A DNA stretch of 64,000 nucleotides. Source: an uncultured Shimia sp. Its GTDB lineage: Bacteria; Pseudomonadota; Alphaproteobacteria; Rhodobacterales; Rhodobacteraceae. Under the pieces are notes generated by a model. The model worked only from the letters and a program-made list of their open reading frames with translations. It made no database searches and had not been told where the DNA came from. Of the stretch, positions 25,274 through 33,923 are shown piece after piece. The DNA is taken from the NCBI RefSeq assembly GCF_947498095.1, contig NZ_CANMJE010000009.1, forward strand, positions 142,531 to 206,530, written 5' to 3'. The translations under genes and the position numbers were made by a program. The first letter of the stretch is position 1; every line of letters starts with the position of its first letter.

Positions 25274-26232
25274 GCAATGATTTCTTTACTCCCGTCTCAG
25301 GGATGGACCTGCCACGGTTTGCCGGCGTGCCCAGCTTTATGCGCCTGCCACATGTCGGGTTTGACCATGACCGCTGTGACGAGGTGCAGGTCGGCCTCGT
25401 CGGCGTGCCTTGGGACAGCGGCACAACCAACCGTCCGGGTCCACGCCATGGCCCCAGACAGCTACGTGATGCCTCCACCATGATCCGCGCCGAAAATGGC
25501 GCCACCGGTGTGCGCCCGTTTGAGCTGGTGAACTGCGCCGATATGGGGGACGTCGGGCCAAACCCGGCTGATATCCCCGATAGTATGAACCGGATCACGG
25601 CGTTCTATGCCAAGCTCAAGGACCGTGGCATCGCGCCTTTGACGGCGGGCGGCGATCACCTGTCCTCTTTGCCGATCTTACGCGCGCTGGCCGCCGACGC
25701 CCCCGTCGGCATGGTGCATTTCGATAGCCACACAGACCTGTTTCACAGCTATTTTGGCGGCACCATGTTCACCCATGGCACCCCCTTCCGTCGCGCCGTC
25801 GAAGAAGACCTGCTTGACCCCAAACGAGTCGTCCAGATCGGCATTCGCGGCACCGCCTATGACCGCGAGGACCTCGACTTTGCCGACAGTGTCGGCATTC
25901 GCATTATTCGCATCGAAGAATTTTTCGATCGTGGCATTCCGGATGTCATGGCTGAAGCCCGCGAGATTGTCGGCTCCGGTGACACGTATGTCTCTTACGA
26001 CATCGACTTTGTCGACCCAACCTATGCCCCCGGCACAGGCACGCCCGAGGTCGGCGGCCCCAACTCGTTCCAGGCGCTTCAGGTGGTGCGCGAACTGGAT
26101 GGTCTCAATATCATTGGCGCAGATATGGTCGAAGTTTCCCCGCCATTCGACGAAAGCGGAGGCACGGCCTTCCTCGGCGTCTCGATCATGTTTGAACTAC
26201 TCTGTGTGATGGCCAAACGGATCGCGGGGTAA
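25270..26232 (+). CDS. speB: Agmatinase / ureohydrolase
   Basis: A 320-residue manganese ureohydrolase. The metal ligands are in GGDHLSSLPIL (near residue 132), HFDSHTDLF (near 157) and SYDIDFVDPTYAPGTGTPE (near 238). It most likely converts agmatine to putrescine and urea, though guanidino acid hydrolases of this family are hard to separate by eye. Its ATG overlaps the stop of the NlpC/P60 gene, making it the last gene of a three-gene unit. Confidence 0.9.
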   Translation: MSNDFFTPVSGMDLPRFAGVPSFMRLPHVGFDHDRCDEVQVGLVGVPWDSGTTNRPGPRHGPRQLRDASTMIRAENGATGVRPFELVNCADMGDVGPNPADIPDSMNRITAFYAKLKDRGIAPLTAGGDHLSSLPILRALAADAPVGMVHFDSHTDLFHSYFGGTMFTHGTPFRRAVEEDLLDPKRVVQIGIRGTAYDREDLDFADSVGIRIIRIEEFFDRGIPDVMAEAREIVGSGDTYVSYDIDFVDPTYAPGTGTPEVGGPNSFQALQVVRELDGLNIIGADMVEVSPPFDESGGTAFLGVSIMFELLCVMAKRIAG

Positions 26233-26242
26233 TCCGGTCCCG

Positions 26243-26337
26243 GCTTCATTTTGGCAAATATACTCCCGCCGGAGGCAACCCCGAGACAGCGGGCCAAAGG
26301 CCCGATGACGAGATATCCTGCGCGCGCCTTGGCGCGC
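26243..26337. repeat. GC-rich hairpin cluster between convergent genes
   Basis: The stretch contains TTTTGGCAAATATACTCCCG then CCGGAGG, a sequence I associate with intergenic repeats of roseobacters, followed by two hairpins: CGGGCC-AAA-GGCCCG (26290-26304) and GCGCG/CGCGC (about 26322-26337). It separates the stops of speB and of the convergent DUF2794 gene and probably terminates both. Confidence 0.5.
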
Positions 26338-26342
26338 CCTAT

Positions 26343-26690
26343 CTATTCAACGGAACGGATCAGCTTGCGCTCAAGCACGCGCAACACGGTTTTCAGATCA
26401 TGGCCGCGCTTCAAAACCTGGCCATCAATTCCAATCACCGCATAGAGACCCTGACGATTGCGCAGCTTGGGACGTTTCTCAATTCTATAGAGAGGATTTT
26501 CCGCTGTACGGCGGAAGATCGAAAACACAGCAACGTCGCGCAGGTTGGAAATGCCATAATCGCGCCACTCTCCAGCAGCCACCATGCGGCCATATAGCGA
26601 CAGGATCAGGCTGAGCTCGGTTCGGTGAAACGCCACCTGCGCAGGCATTTGAGAGGGTTTGCCAAATGGGATGGGCGGTTGGGCATTCAT
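26343..26690 (-). CDS. DUF2794 protein
   Basis: A basic protein of about 115 residues matching the DUF2794 family: FHRTELSLILSLYGRMVAAGEWRDYGI near residue 25, then FSIFRRTAENPLYRIEKRPKL and an ending KLIRSVE. The family is common in alphaproteobacteria and has no established function. The ATG at 26690 has AGGAGGT almost touching it, which is closer than usual; a GTG at 26705 is the alternative. It lies 3' of imuB on the same strand. Confidence 0.75.
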   Translation of the reverse strand: MNAQPPIPFGKPSQMPAQVAFHRTELSLILSLYGRMVAAGEWRDYGISNLRDVAVFSIFRRTAENPLYRIEKRPKLRNRQGLYAVIGIDGQVLKRGHDLKTVLRVLERKLIRSVE

Positions 26691-26830
26691 ACCTCCTACC
26701 CTCACCCCGGATTAGCAAAAAATCAACCCTGCCCCGTTTTTGCCGCAACTTATTCGGCAAATGGCCTTTTGCTCTCCCTCTTGTCGCCGCATGCCGTCAG
26801 CATATTGATTTCATAGCGAAACAAACGCTA

Positions 26831-26880
26831 CCTCCGGCGGCGCGGCGTTCTTGCCCCCACCCAGTCTGTGTCGCCGGAGG
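26831..26880. repeat. Inverted repeat downstream of imuB
   Basis: CCTCCGGCG and CGCCGGAGG form a perfect 9-bp inverted repeat with a 32-base interval, followed on the plus strand by GCCTTCTTTTT. It lies between the imuB stop and DUF2794. It looks like a plus-strand terminator although no plus-strand gene precedes it; on the minus strand it could fold at the end of the imuB message. Confidence 0.4.
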
Positions 26881-26907
26881 GCCTTCTTTTTCCTGACATT
26901 TAGATGA

Positions 26908-28569
26908 TCAAGCAAAACGCCCCTGGCAAAACCAGCCTGCGGACATCGTGTCACCATGCGCATAAAACAGATGCAGGCACGCCCCCTCGATACAGGTCAC
27001 ACGCCAATAGTCGCGCACGCCACTGCGCCAGTCAGGATCATCCAGCCACCATTCCGGCGTGATCCGCTCCGGCCCCATCGCAACCGCCAAATGCAGATCC
27101 TGCCCCCGCCAGCGAAACTGGCCCGGAGGATACGGGCTGTCCGGTGCCATGACCGGTTCGGGGCGCCACTGCTGGAGCGGGCGCGGCGTGGTTGGAACGG
27201 GCCAGGGGTCCTCATACGGCCCGGCCCAGGCCGCCGCCATCGGCTTTGATGTTTTTTCGGGCAGATGACTGTCCGCAGGATAAAACCGAATGATACGGTC
27301 CAACCCGACCCGCGCGCCCAGCCGCCCGATCAGATCATCCAGTGCCTCATCATCCCCCAACCGTTTTGCGGCCGTATTGCGGGCCTCAAAATGCCCTGCC
27401 ATACGACGCTTTTGCGCAGCCTCGACCTGCACAGCCTCAAGCCGCAGCATGTCCACGCCAAACCCGGCATCAATCTCGTCCAGCTTCATCTCGAGCAGCG
27501 GGCGGATGCGGTCACTCACTGCCGAAGGCCGCGCCAGCCCAACCTCAATCCACTCCACCCCCTGATCCGCCCGAAAGGCCTGCAGGCGAACCTTGCGCGC
27601 CGCCTTGCCGCGTTCCTGCAGCAGGTTACAAAGCCGCTCGAGCAAGCGATGCATCCCGGCCTCGATATCTGCTCGCAGGCCAATCGGTTCCGGCAACGTC
27701 AGCCGCACGGCAAAATTAGGGGCCTCGCGGGCCGGGGTGATCGGCTCGGGCGTCACACCCAACGCCTGATCCAGCCGCAGGATCAGCCCTTTGCCAAAGC
27801 GCCGCGCCACGGTTGCCCGAGGTTGCCCTGCCAGATCCCCGATCTTACGCAGCCCCAACCGCGCCAAATGCGCTTGGGTCTCTTGGTCGATACGCAGCCC
27901 CGCCACCGGCAGGTCGGCCAGTGCTGTCCGGGTTTGCCCACGGCCCGCAATGGCAGATGGCACAGGCCCCTTGAGACCGATGTGCGGCGCCGGGCCTCCT
28001 TTGGTCCAATGGCGTCGCCGCGCCGCGCGCACGCGGGTTGCCGGGGCCTCTTGGTCGATGGCATCCCCACTGCGATGGGCTGGCATCTTGGTCTCCCCAG
28101 CAAACCTTGCCAGCGCCCAGGCCGCTCCGGGGGTATCCGCAATCCCGGCGCGGACACTCAGCCCCATTCTCAGACAGCCGTCCTGCACCGTGTCGATCAG
28201 CCCGCGCTCACCGCCAAAAAGATGGGCGCAACCAGTGATATCCAGCATGAGCGAGGCGGGCGCCTCCTCGGACACCCAAGGGGAAAACCGCACCGCCCAA
28301 CGCCGCAACGTCGACAGGAACGCGGCTTCGGCCTGCGGGTTTTGCAATCGCGTCACCAAACCGGGACACAGGGCCTGGGCATCGCGATGCGGTTGGCCCA
28401 CATGCACGCCTTCCCGTGCGGCCACCTCGGACAGCGACGACACCACCTGCATCTGGCCCGTGTCCCTGAGAACAGCCAAAGACTGCCCCCAAAGATCCGG
28501 CTCAATCCGGATCAGGCGGTCAGCCCCCAGACGCGGGAACCACAGGGAAAGTGTACGACGGTTTGACAT
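26908..28569 (-). CDS. imuB: ImuB, Y-family polymerase-like mutasome subunit
   Basis: A protein of about 553 residues of the DinB/UmuC-like fold that lacks the catalytic acidic triad: the N-terminal strand reads LSLWFPRLGADRLI where active Y-family enzymes have DxD. ImuB acts as the sliding-clamp-binding adaptor for the error-prone polymerase DnaE2 during SOS repair. The start at 28569 (MSNRRTL) is 15 bases from the SOS box. It is transcribed away from dnaE2, unlike the usual imuA-imuB-dnaE2 order, and no imuA is found in the window. Confidence 0.9.
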   Translation of the reverse strand: MSNRRTLSLWFPRLGADRLIRIEPDLWGQSLAVLRDTGQMQVVSSLSEVAAREGVHVGQPHRDAQALCPGLVTRLQNPQAEAAFLSTLRRWAVRFSPWVSEEAPASLMLDITGCAHLFGGERGLIDTVQDGCLRMGLSVRAGIADTPGAAWALARFAGETKMPAHRSGDAIDQEAPATRVRAARRRHWTKGGPAPHIGLKGPVPSAIAGRGQTRTALADLPVAGLRIDQETQAHLARLGLRKIGDLAGQPRATVARRFGKGLILRLDQALGVTPEPITPAREAPNFAVRLTLPEPIGLRADIEAGMHRLLERLCNLLQERGKAARKVRLQAFRADQGVEWIEVGLARPSAVSDRIRPLLEMKLDEIDAGFGVDMLRLEAVQVEAAQKRRMAGHFEARNTAAKRLGDDEALDDLIGRLGARVGLDRIIRFYPADSHLPEKTSKPMAAAWAGPYEDPWPVPTTPRPLQQWRPEPVMAPDSPYPPGQFRWRGQDLHLAVAMGPERITPEWWLDDPDWRSGVRDYWRVTCIEGACLHLFYAHGDTMSAGWFCQGRFA

Positions 28570-28583
28570 GCGGGCAGCATTTT

Positions 28584-28598
28584 GTTCTCTTTTTGTTC
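28584..28598. promoter_or_regulatory. LexA (SOS) box shared by imuB and dnaE2
   Basis: GTTC, seven bases (TCTTTTT), GTTC: an exact match to the GTTC-N7-GTTC LexA site of alphaproteobacteria. It lies in the 76-base gap between the divergent imuB and dnaE2 genes, so one LexA site can silence both halves of the mutasome. Confidence 0.9.
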
Positions 28599-28645
28599 TC
28601 TTTATTACGATTCGCCCTCTTCTGTCGAGACACGAGGCCCTGCGC

Positions 28646-31570
28646 ATGGTGGCAGAACTCTGCATCACTTCGAATTTCACCTTTCTCACCGGGGCCTCTC
28701 ACCCCGAGGAATACATGCGCCGTGCGGCTCTGGAGGGCTACGAGGCGATTGCGATTGCCGACGACAACACGGTGGCGGGCATCGTACGCGCCCATACCGA
28801 AGCCCGTGACATTGCCCGGCAGGTTCGCAACCGACAGCGCTTTGACGCAGAGCACGGGCTGATCGGGCCGCCTTGCCCAGAGGGCCTGTCCGCTGTGCCC
28901 TCAGCCGCAATTTACAACACGCCGCGGCTCATACCCGCTGCCCGTCTGATTTTCACCGATGCGCCCCCCATCACCGCTCTGGCCGCCACACGACAGGGAT
29001 GGGCCAACCTGTGCCGGCTTCTCTCCAAAGGGCGGCTGCGCGCAGAAAAAGGCACATGCATCCTGAATATCGCGGACCTGCTTGCGCAGTCCAAAGGGCT
29101 GGAACTGATCCTACATCCGCCGCCCCAAGCGCCAGCCTCTCCGCGCGGCGCGGGCGCTTGGCATCCCCATATGAAACGATTGACGCGCCGCTTTGCTGGG
29201 CACATGCATCTTTTGATGGCGCCCACGTATAACGGCGAAGACTCGCAGCGCTTTAAGGCCATCGCAGCTTTGGCCACCCAGCTTGATCTGCCGCTTTTGG
29301 CCAGCGGCACCCCGCGCATGCATCAGGGCCGCCGCCGTCGGCTGGCGGATGTCCTTAGCGCCATCCGGACCAGCAAGCGCATCGACGCATTGGGGCGCGA
29401 TGCATTGGCCAACGGCGAACAACGCCTGCGCAATATCCCCGAGATGCAACGCCTGTTTCAGGGCTATGAGGATGCGTTGGAAAACACCGCGGAGTTGGCC
29501 GCGAAAGCCAACTTTTCCCTCGACAGCCTGCGCTATGAATACCCCAGCGAAGTGGCAGAGGGCGAGACCGCCGACGCACGTTTGCGCAGGCTTGCGCATG
29601 AGGGTTTGCGCTGGCGCTATCCCTATGGCGCGCCTGAGCGGGTGAAGACCATGCTTGAGCATGAATTGACCCTGATCGCCAAGCTGAATTACGAGCCCTA
29701 TTTCCTGACCGTGCGCGACATCGTGCATTTTGCACGCTCCCGCGACATCCTCTGCCAGGGGCGCGGCAGCGCTGCCAATTCGGTTGTGTGCTATTGCCTT
29801 GGGGTGACCAGCGTCAGCCCCGAGGTGGGCACCATGGTGTTTGAACGCTTTGTCTCTGAGGCCCGCGACGAGCCGCCGGACATTGACGTCGATTTCGAAC
29901 ATGAACGCCGCGAAGAGGTGATCCAGTGGATCTATGAACGCTATGGCCGCCACCGCGCGGGGCTATGTGCCACGGTGATCCATTATCGCGGCAAACGCGC
30001 CATCCGCGAGGTAGGGCGTGCCATGGGGTTGGGGGATGATACGATCTCTGCACTCAGTTCGCAGCTCTGGGGCTTTTTCTCAACTGATGCAGTCGCGGAC
30101 GAGCGCATGCGCGAGATTGGTCTCGATCCTAATGATCGCCGCCTGAAACAAACGATGGAGCTGGTCAACGAGATCATTGGCTTTCCCCGCCACCTGTCGC
30201 AACACGTCGGCGGCTTTATCGTGACCGAGGGACGGTTGGACGAGCTGGTGCCGATTGAAAACGCCACGATGGAGGACCGCACGGTCATCTGTTGGGACAA
30301 GGATGACATTGATTCCCTTGGGATTTTGAAGGTCGACGTGCTGTCCTTGGGGATGTTGACCTGTATCCGCAAGGCGTTTGATCTGATGACCCAGCATATG
30401 GGTCAGAGCTATACGCTGGCCAACCTGCCGCAAGAGGACTCCCGCGTTTATGACATGCTGTGCAAGGCCGACAGCATTGGCGTGTTTCAGGTGGAAAGCC
30501 GGGCGCAGATGAACTTTCTGCCACGCATGAAACCACGCAATTTCTACGATCTGGTGATCGAGGTGGCCATTATCCGGCCAGGGCCCATTCAGGGCGACAT
30601 GGTGCATCCCTATATCCGACGCCGAAATGGCGAAGAGAAGGTCTCATTTCCCTCCGATGAACTGGGCGCGGTGCTGGGCAAGACGTTGGGCGTGCCGCTG
30701 TTTCAGGAGCAGGCCATGCAGATCGCCATTATCGGCGCAGGCTTCACCCCGGAAGAGGCGGATCGGCTGCGGCGCTCGCTGGCAACCTTCAAGAAACATG
30801 GCAATGTCAGCGAGTTTCATGACCGCTTCATGCGGGGGATGAAGAAGAACGGCTATGAAGAGGATTTTGCCGCCCGCTGTTTCAGCCAGATTGAAGGATT
30901 CGGATCTTATGGCTTTCCCGAAAGCCACGCCGCCAGTTTCGCGCTCTTGGTCTATGCCAGCGCCTGGATCAAATGCCACCATCCGGGGATCTTTGCCTGC
31001 GCGCTTTTGAACAGCCAGCCTATGGGGTTTTATGCCCCCGCCCAAATCGTGCGGGACGCCCGCGAGCACGGGGTCGAGGTACGGCCCGTCGACATCAACG
31101 AAAGCTATTGGGACAACGTGATGGAGCCCGATGGCAGGGGGGGCTGGGCGCTACGGCTCGGGTTCCGGCAGGTCAAGAAGCTGCGCGAAGAGGATGCCGC
31201 CTGGATCACCGCAGCGCGGGGCAATGGCTATCGCTCGGTCGAAGATGTCTGGCGACGCGCCGGGATCAGCCCCCCGGTGCTGTTGCGGCTGGCCGAAGCG
31301 GATGCCTTCCTATCCCTGCGCATGACCCGACGCGAGGCGTTATGGCAGGCCCGCGCGATCCGCTCAGAAAACCCTCTGCCGCTGTTTTCCGGGGACATGG
31401 ATGGCGAAGGCATTCTGGAACCCACCTCGAACCTGCCGGTGATGACCGAAGGCGAAGAGGTGCTCGAGGATTACGTTTCAATGCGGCTGACGCTGCGCAG
31501 CCATCCGGTAGCGCTGCTCAGGCACCTGTTGACCCCAGACAAGCCTGACCCAAATCTCAGGCACGGATAA
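28646..31570 (+). CDS. dnaE2: Error-prone DNA polymerase DnaE2, C-terminally short
   Basis: A C-family polymerase used for SOS mutagenesis. The N-terminal PHP domain starts AELCITSNFTFLTGASHPEE; the catalytic region has GRGSAANSVVCYCLG near residue 371 and the Asp pair in PPDIDVDFEH near 411; SYGFPESHAASFALLVYAS is near 755. The reading frame is open far upstream, but MVAELC at 28646 is the sensible start. The product is 974 residues. It stops just after SHPVALLRHLLTP, where family members continue for roughly 100 residues through an OB-fold, and none of the three forward frames downstream resumes that domain. Confidence 0.9.
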   Translation: MVAELCITSNFTFLTGASHPEEYMRRAALEGYEAIAIADDNTVAGIVRAHTEARDIARQVRNRQRFDAEHGLIGPPCPEGLSAVPSAAIYNTPRLIPAARLIFTDAPPITALAATRQGWANLCRLLSKGRLRAEKGTCILNIADLLAQSKGLELILHPPPQAPASPRGAGAWHPHMKRLTRRFAGHMHLLMAPTYNGEDSQRFKAIAALATQLDLPLLASGTPRMHQGRRRRLADVLSAIRTSKRIDALGRDALANGEQRLRNIPEMQRLFQGYEDALENTAELAAKANFSLDSLRYEYPSEVAEGETADARLRRLAHEGLRWRYPYGAPERVKTMLEHELTLIAKLNYEPYFLTVRDIVHFARSRDILCQGRGSAANSVVCYCLGVTSVSPEVGTMVFERFVSEARDEPPDIDVDFEHERREEVIQWIYERYGRHRAGLCATVIHYRGKRAIREVGRAMGLGDDTISALSSQLWGFFSTDAVADERMREIGLDPNDRRLKQTMELVNEIIGFPRHLSQHVGGFIVTEGRLDELVPIENATMEDRTVICWDKDDIDSLGILKVDVLSLGMLTCIRKAFDLMTQHMGQSYTLANLPQEDSRVYDMLCKADSIGVFQVESRAQMNFLPRMKPRNFYDLVIEVAIIRPGPIQGDMVHPYIRRRNGEEKVSFPSDELGAVLGKTLGVPLFQEQAMQIAIIGAGFTPEEADRLRRSLATFKKHGNVSEFHDRFMRGMKKNGYEEDFAARCFSQIEGFGSYGFPESHAASFALLVYASAWIKCHHPGIFACALLNSQPMGFYAPAQIVRDAREHGVEVRPVDINESYWDNVMEPDGRGGWALRLGFRQVKKLREEDAAWITAARGNGYRSVEDVWRRAGISPPVLLRLAEADAFLSLRMTRREALWQARAIRSENPLPLFSGDMDGEGILEPTSNLPVMTEGEEVLEDYVSMRLTLRSHPVALLRHLLTPDKPDPNLRHG

Positions 31571-31726
31571 GGCAATCACCAAAACAGCAATCGTGATGTC
31601 ACTGAGCAAGAGGCAATTAGCCAGCATCAGCGCGGACGCCACAGGCACTAAGACAAAAAGAACACTCGACACACAAACGTAGACAAGAAATCATGGGCCA
31701 ACAAGAAAATCACAAGGAACCCCAAA

Positions 31727-32047
31727 ATGCGCGTCTCAAAAATGTTGTTGGTTGGTGCCGCCCTGACGCTCAGCCAGATCACCTGGGTAAATACATCAAG
31801 GGCTGAAGATGTGGCGGACCTCCCGGCCGCAATAATGTGCGCCGTATCAGATCAGACTTATGTCGTGTACTTGTCCAAGATCGAAAGCGACGGATCGGCG
31901 TTGTATGCAGGCATCCACGGTGGGGTAGCCCTGGTTGGGGCCGACGGCAAAATCAAACCTACTGACACCATGAATGCCGGAGATTGCGCCGACCGGACAA
32001 TACAGGAATTGCGCGAGGCCGGAAAAACACGCGACTTCACGCAATAA
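31727..32047 (+). CDS. Small exported protein of unknown function
   Basis: A 106-residue protein with a signal peptide (MRVSKMLLVGAALTLSQI, cut probably after SRA) and a short mature part with two cysteines (MCAVSD and GDCADR) that could form a disulphide. The mature sequence has VVYLSKIESDGSALYAG and a Gly-rich turn. I do not recognise the family. An AAGGAA ribosome site precedes it, and it follows dnaE2 by 156 bases that contain no good gene. Confidence 0.55.
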   Translation: MRVSKMLLVGAALTLSQITWVNTSRAEDVADLPAAIMCAVSDQTYVVYLSKIESDGSALYAGIHGGVALVGADGKIKPTDTMNAGDCADRTIQELREAGKTRDFTQ

Positions 32048-32117
32048 GCATTCTTTATTAGTCTCGCAGCAAAAGGGCGAGACGCGCAGAACCGACTGAT
32101 GTCGCGGACGTTTCAGG

Positions 32118-32140
32118 GCCAACTTGGGTCCCAAGTTGGC
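32118..32140. repeat. Perfect 23-base palindrome
   Basis: GCCAACTTGGG and CCCAAGTTGGC are exact 11-base arms around a single T. It lies in the 256-base gap between two small ORFs, 71 bases after the first stop. It could be a protein-binding site or a hairpin at the end of the upstream message; no T run follows. Confidence 0.6.
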
Positions 32141-32226
32141 TTCGAACTACATACATGCGTGGCGGCGCAGGACAAAGTGATCGCGGCCCGAAGGCGGACC
32201 GCCCTCTGACTTCACAAAAAATAGCT

Positions 32227-32283
32227 TTGACAGAGTCAACTTTCCGCCGCAGTATGCAGGTAACGTTAGCGCTATCACTAACG
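32227..32283 (+). promoter_or_regulatory. Promoter with overlapping operator for the 71-residue ORF
   Basis: TTGACA at 32227-32232, a 17-base spacer, then CAGTAT at 32250-32255 resemble a sigma-70 promoter with an A-rich upstream stretch. Just downstream, CGTTAG and CTAACG (32264-32283) form an inverted repeat around GCGC, similar in style to LacI/GntR operators. The arrangement would let a repressor block transcription start. Confidence 0.45.
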
Positions 32284-32303
32284 AAAGATCTGAGGAGGAT
32301 ACG

Positions 32304-32519
32304 ATGACACAAAAGCTGGAAACCATCGTCGAAATCGGCTCGCAAATCTGGTCTGACCCGGCCTTGGGTGAAGAGTTCTGGCGCGGTGAGCTGACGTTGA
32401 ATGGTTTTGCCATCGTCACCCGCCCCGCCACCCGGAGCCGGGACGAGATGAAAGACATGCTGACCAAGGCGCTATTACAGCGTTTTCCCGACGCGGATCC
32501 GCAGAAGGTAGTGAACTAG
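32304..32519 (+). CDS. Small protein of unknown function, 71 residues
   Basis: A soluble 71-residue ORF (MTQKLETIVEIGSQIWSDPA...PQKVVN) with a strong GAGGAGG ribosome site six bases from the ATG and a promoter-operator array upstream. It is rich in charged residues, with no signal peptide or membrane segment. I do not recognise it. The strong translation signal and promoter make it a convincing real gene despite its length. Confidence 0.65.
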   Translation: MTQKLETIVEIGSQIWSDPALGEEFWRGELTLNGFAIVTRPATRSRDEMKDMLTKALLQRFPDADPQKVVN

Positions 32520-32631
32520 CGCAAATACCCAACGCCGGAAGCGGCAAAAAACGGGCGTCCGGGTCGCAAGTTCGGCAGCCCTGTAAGTCTGATTTCGTTT
32601 AATATTCAAAGACTTAACGACCACTCGTTAC

Positions 32632-33480
32632 CTAAAGCTCTTTGGCGGGCGCCGCGTCTGCGTTCGGTGGCCTGACCAAATCCTTATCCGACCTCTCCGG
32701 AAAGCCCAAAAGGAAGCGTAATCTCAGCGGCCATCGTACAACACTTGAACGCACGGTCCGATAAAGGCTTCTTCTCTTGCGGATCCCTTCCCAGAAACCG
32801 GGTTCCATATCAGGCTCAACACCGTCAAACACGCTGTCCCAATCACCCTCAAGATCGTATCCCAGATCCTGCATCACCCCATCGATCGGACCAAACTTTT
32901 TTATCTGCCCCAGCAAACGCGCAAGCTCGCCTCGCCAGCGCGCAATACTCTCGGTTGAGATGTCCCGAACACCTCCCAAGGCACGGACCGCGGACTCCGA
33001 AGGACGCGCCACCTTGGCAAAATCAGAAAACGCCGCTTTCTTACGTAAAAAGCCGATCTTACGCATCAGGGTCGCCTGAACCTCGTCAGGGTTTGCCACA
33101 AGATCTTCGTAGCGAATTGAGATGAATCTGGGATGGGATATGGCCTTGTTGAACAGACGCACTCTTACTTTGATCCACTCCAGATCCGACCAAAAATGAT
33201 CAGGGCTTGCCCGGTGCCTGCTGACAACAACGTCCCTTGGATCACGAACCATAGCAATGATCCAAAGGTTCGGGTTTTTCGTCAGGGCTGCCTTGGCAAA
33301 CCGAAGGTCGTCTGGACCAGGATTCTTTGAGCAAAACCGCGCAAATTCCTCGCGTGGCGGGATCAGAAGGCTTCGTTCGTGAACTGGCCAACCGTCAAAC
33401 TCAAAACAGCTGACCATCAATTCCATCATCAATGTCGTGCCGGTTCTGGGAGAAACCCCGGTTATGTGGATGTGTTCCAT
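32632..33480 (-). CDS. Sulfotransferase family protein
   Basis: A 282-residue protein with the PAPS-binding features of the sulfotransferase family: the 5'-phosphosulfate loop GVSPRTGTTLMMEL at residues 8-21 and the 3'-phosphate motif MVRDPRDVVVSRHRASPDHFW near 77. YEDLVANPDEVQATLMRKIGF near 123 is also typical. It would transfer sulfate from PAPS to an unidentified acceptor, perhaps a surface glycan. It lies 117 bases after DUF1636 on the same strand and could be co-transcribed from the B12 riboswitch promoter. Confidence 0.82.
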   Translation of the reverse strand: MEHIHITGVSPRTGTTLMMELMVSCFEFDGWPVHERSLLIPPREEFARFCSKNPGPDDLRFAKAALTKNPNLWIIAMVRDPRDVVVSRHRASPDHFWSDLEWIKVRVRLFNKAISHPRFISIRYEDLVANPDEVQATLMRKIGFLRKKAAFSDFAKVARPSESAVRALGGVRDISTESIARWRGELARLLGQIKKFGPIDGVMQDLGYDLEGDWDSVFDGVEPDMEPGFWEGIRKRRSLYRTVRSSVVRWPLRLRFLLGFPERSDKDLVRPPNADAAPAKEL

Positions 33481-33596
33481 AGGCCTACCAGTCGACTTAA
33501 CCCGTATCGCACAATCAGTCTTCGGCGATAGAATAGCGCTTGTTGTTCAAGGTACTGGTACGCCCATACACAGGCATCCGCAATCGGCTTCAACGT

Positions 33597-33923
33597 TTAC
33601 ATCATCGGCATTCCGCCCTGTTCAAGCGTGATCGCGGCAGCGGCCGAGGTATCCAACAACAGCGCATCGACATCGGCGCCTTCGATGACATCCCCGAACA
33701 TGTGACAGGCCTTCTTGGTTGCATGAAAAGCCGCGGTACAGGGGCGCATGCAGCCGACCAATTCGATATGGCCCGTGATCTCGAAATCGTCCGAAATCAT
33801 GTCGCCGCCAGCCGAAATCGACTGGCACAGCTTACGGGCCAGTTCAAAGCCGATGTGACAGGCCTCGCCCGTGTGGGGACAGATTGAACAACGTGTGATT
33901 TGGTGAGGTGTTTTCCGGTTCAT
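33597..33923 (-). CDS. DUF1636 cysteine-rich metal-binding-type protein
   Basis: A 108-residue protein matching DUF1636. CSICPHTGEAC at residues 12-22 and GCMRPCTAAF near 57 place cysteines as in thioredoxin-like 2Fe-2S ferredoxins. Members often lie among cobalamin genes. Here the gene is the only one immediately downstream of a cobalamin riboswitch on the same strand, which independently ties it to B12 or cobalt metabolism. The ATG at 33923 has GGAGGG five bases upstream. A second reading frame that starts 61 bases earlier behind a stronger ribosome site overlaps it. The biochemical role is unknown. Confidence 0.82.
   Translation of the reverse strand: MNRKTPHQITRCSICPHTGEACHIGFELARKLCQSISAGGDMISDDFEITGHIELVGCMRPCTAAFHATKKACHMFGDVIEGADVDALLLDTSAAAAITLEQGGMPMM

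Noticed and set aside
27265..28566. Long plus-strand open frame of 433 codons across imuB
   Set aside because: It is antisense to imuB, which has clear family motifs on the minus strand; the Pro/Arg/Gln-rich product is typical of a high-GC shadow frame.
27791..28645. 285-codon N-terminal extension of dnaE2
   Set aside because: The frame happens to be open, but it runs antisense to imuB and across the SOS box; the family N-terminus begins at MVAELC, 28646.
31478..31672. 64-codon minus-strand hydrophobic ORF
   Set aside because: It overlaps the 3' end of dnaE2 antisense and has no ribosome site; it is noted only as a sign of rearrangement, not as a gene.
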